Below are positions 6,484 through 7,317 of a DNA stretch of 7,317 bases, in pieces; position 1 is the first letter of the stretch, and every line of letters starts with the position of its first letter. The notes below the pieces were generated by a model that worked only from the letters and a program-made list of their open reading frames with translations, ran no database searches and was not told where the DNA came from. The translations under genes were made by a program, and so were the position numbers. The DNA is from JACVRW01 sp052038485 (GTDB taxonomy: Bacteria; Actinomycetota; Thermoleophilia; Solirubrobacterales; Thermoleophilaceae). The stretch is from the NCBI GenBank assembly GCA_052038485.1, contig JBQGCL010000061.1:1-7317 (forward strand), written 5' to 3'.

Positions 6484-6500
6484 CGGCGCGCCCCGCGCCG
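6484..6500. other. Short GC hairpin before the GDPD gene
   Basis: CGGCGC (6484-6489) and GCGCCG (6495-6500) are perfect complements around a 5-nt loop (GCCCC). It sits just upstream of the TAGGCT box. There is no T-run after it on either strand, so it is not an intrinsic terminator. It could be a binding site, a leader structure if transcription starts further upstream, or simply GC-rich coincidence. Confidence 0.3.
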
Positions 6501-6502
6501 AC

Positions 6503-6508
6503 TAGGCT
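6503..6508 (+). promoter_or_regulatory. Candidate -10 box (TAGGCT) of the GDPD gene
   Basis: TAGGCT fits TAnnnT and ends 6 nt before ATG 6515, the same geometry as on the other strand at 6370-6375. No Shine-Dalgarno better than the AGG inside this box precedes the ATG, so a leaderless transcript is the simplest reading. No -35 element is obvious at the expected distance. Confidence 0.45.
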
Positions 6509-6514
6509 GGCCCG

Positions 6515-7317
6515 ATGCCAAAGGCCCGAGCGACCCTCGTTGCCGCCGTTCTGGCGGCTGGCGCGACCGCCGCGACAGCGCAGGCGGCCGCTCCGCAGAT
6601 CCACGCCCACCGCGGCGGCACCGTCGTCGCCGGCAAGCCCCGCTACGCCGAGGAGACCCTCGACGCCTACCGCAACGCGGCCAAGCACGGCTTCGTCTTC
6701 GAGGTCGACGCCAAGCTCAGCGCCGACGGCGTCCCGGTCGCCATCCACGACGCCACCCTCGACCGCACCACCAACTGCACCGGCGAGGTTCGCTCCCGCA
6801 CGCGCGCCGCGCTGCGCGCCTGCCGCCCCGACGTGCTGGGCAGCCCGGGCGGCGGCCTGGCCACCAAGACGGTCAGTCCGCGCGGATCGATCCCGACGAT
6901 CGCCGACGTGCTCGAGCTCGCCCGCGTGACCGGATCGAAGGTCAACCTCGAGATCAAGAACCTGCCCACCGACCCGGATTGGGATCCGACCTTCGCCTAC
7001 GCCGACAAGGTCATGGACGTCGTCAAGGCCGCCGGCCTCGAGCGCTCGCAGCTGCTGATCCAGAGCTTCATCCCCGGCAACCTCGACGCCGCGAAGCGCA
7101 GCCTCCGCGGCGTGCAGACCAGCCTGCTCACGTTCCCGGCCGGCGCCAACGAGATCACGATCGCTCAGGACAAGGACTACACGTGGCTGTCGCCGCAGTG
7201 GCCCTTCACCGCCGCCTTCGTCCGCGACGCGCATCGCGCGGGCAAGCGCGTGGCGCCGTACACGATCAACACGAGCGCCGACGCCAAGGCCGCCGCCCGC
7301 GCGAAGGTCGACGCGGT
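6515..7317 (+). CDS. Secreted glycerophosphodiester phosphodiesterase (3' truncated by window edge)
   Basis: An open frame from ATG 6515 runs 267 codons to the right edge without a stop. Residues 1-24 form a signal peptide (K3/R5, Ala/Val/Leu core, cleavage after A-Q-A). The GP-PDE TIM-barrel motifs follow in order: H-A-H-R-G-G (H32, R33), A-E-E-T-L-D-A-Y (E47-T48), F-E-V-D-A-K-L-S-A-D-G (E63, D65), I-H-D-A-T-L-D-R-T-T (H78), I-P-T-I-A-D-V-L, and N-L-E-I-K-N (E146, K148). Together these give the metal- and phosphate-binding site of the family, which splits glycerophosphodiesters into sn-glycerol 3-phosphate and an alcohol such as choline or ethanolamine. C88 and C103 could form a disulphide in the exported protein. 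The visible end, Y-T-I-N-T-S-A-D with K-V-D-A, corresponds to the last barrel strands, so only a short tail is missing. Transcribed away from the aminotransferase gene, probably alone or as a first gene. Confidence 0.93.
   Translation, partial: MPKARATLVAAVLAAGATAATAQAAAPQIHAHRGGTVVAGKPRYAEETLDAYRNAAKHGFVFEVDAKLSADGVPVAIHDATLDRTTNCTGEVRSRTRAALRACRPDVLGSPGGGLATKTVSPRGSIPTIADVLELARVTGSKVNLEIKNLPTDPDWDPTFAYADKVMDVVKAAGLERSQLLIQSFIPGNLDAAKRSLRGVQTSLLTFPAGANEITIAQDKDYTWLSPQWPFTAAFVRDAHRAGKRVAPYTINTSADAKAAARAKVDA

Larger units (their letters stand above)
6364..6514. promoter_or_regulatory. Divergent intergenic region between the aminotransferase and GDPD genes
   Basis: This 151-bp stretch is the only substantial non-coding DNA in the window and must hold the promoters for both divergent units. 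It is clearly richer in A and T than the flanking genes in its 6381-6395 and 6437-6480 parts. It contains the two TAGGNT boxes next to the start codons, an inverted repeat with a third related half-site, and a GC hairpin, listed separately. No convincing -35 box at 16-19 bp from either TAGGNT box is visible. Confidence 0.75.

Noticed and set aside
5948..7234. A 428-codon minus-strand open frame spanning the divergent promoter region
   Set aside because: It runs antisense to the GDPD gene, through the intergenic region, and then in the wrong frame of the aminotransferase gene. Both true genes have complete motif sets.

Overview
The window is very GC-rich, tightly packed bacterial DNA. Nearly every base is coding, several genes overlap by 4 bp (ATGA/GTGA), and third codon positions are almost all G or C. 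The gene types (tandem TetR regulators, a Rieske oxygenase, secreted alanine-rich hydrolases, a 14-helix MFS exporter, a YxxxxD-type lipoprotein) and the low use of Shine-Dalgarno sites suggest a high-GC actinobacterium. A Thermoleophilia/Solirubrobacterales-like soil organism is my guess from style only. I see no RNA gene, CRISPR array, insertion sequence, phage gene or plasmid function.

There are three transcription blocks. Block A (+, 1-3129) runs: 3' part of a Rieske ring-hydroxylating oxygenase alpha subunit (1-528), a TetR regulator (525-1136), a second paralogous TetR regulator (1133-1750), and a secreted endonuclease/exonuclease/phosphatase (EEP)-fold phosphoesterase with two repeated C-terminal beta domains (1717-3129). 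All junctions overlap (4, 4 and 34 bp), so this looks like one operon whose promoter lies before the window. Block B (-, 6363 down to 3126) runs: class III PLP aminotransferase (6363-4981), DHA2-type MFS transporter coupled by a GTGA overlap (4984-3662), then a small COG4315-type lipoprotein (3617-3126). Blocks A and B converge, and their last genes share a CTAG in which both stop codons lie. Block C (+, 6515 to the window end) is a secreted glycerophosphodiester phosphodiesterase cut off by the window edge.

The only real intergenic space is the 151-bp divergent region 6364-6514. Both flanking start codons are preceded by the same arrangement, TAGG(A/C)T followed by 6 nt and ATG, which fits leaderless promoters. 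Between them lie a perfect 8-bp inverted repeat, a related third half-site and a 6-bp GC hairpin. No stretch over 300 bases lacks a gene.

Functionally, the oxygenase fragment resembles the choline/carnitine/betaine monooxygenase side of the Rieske family, and the first TetR has a BetI-like C-terminal half. Two secreted phosphodiesterases and an amine:ketoacid transaminase lie in the same window. A reasonable but unproven reading is an accessory region for scavenging amine-bearing or phospholipid-derived compounds. Nothing here demands a wholly new system. The most unusual points are the coupled pair of paralogous TetR genes, the duplicated tail of the EEP protein, and the architecture of the divergent promoter region.
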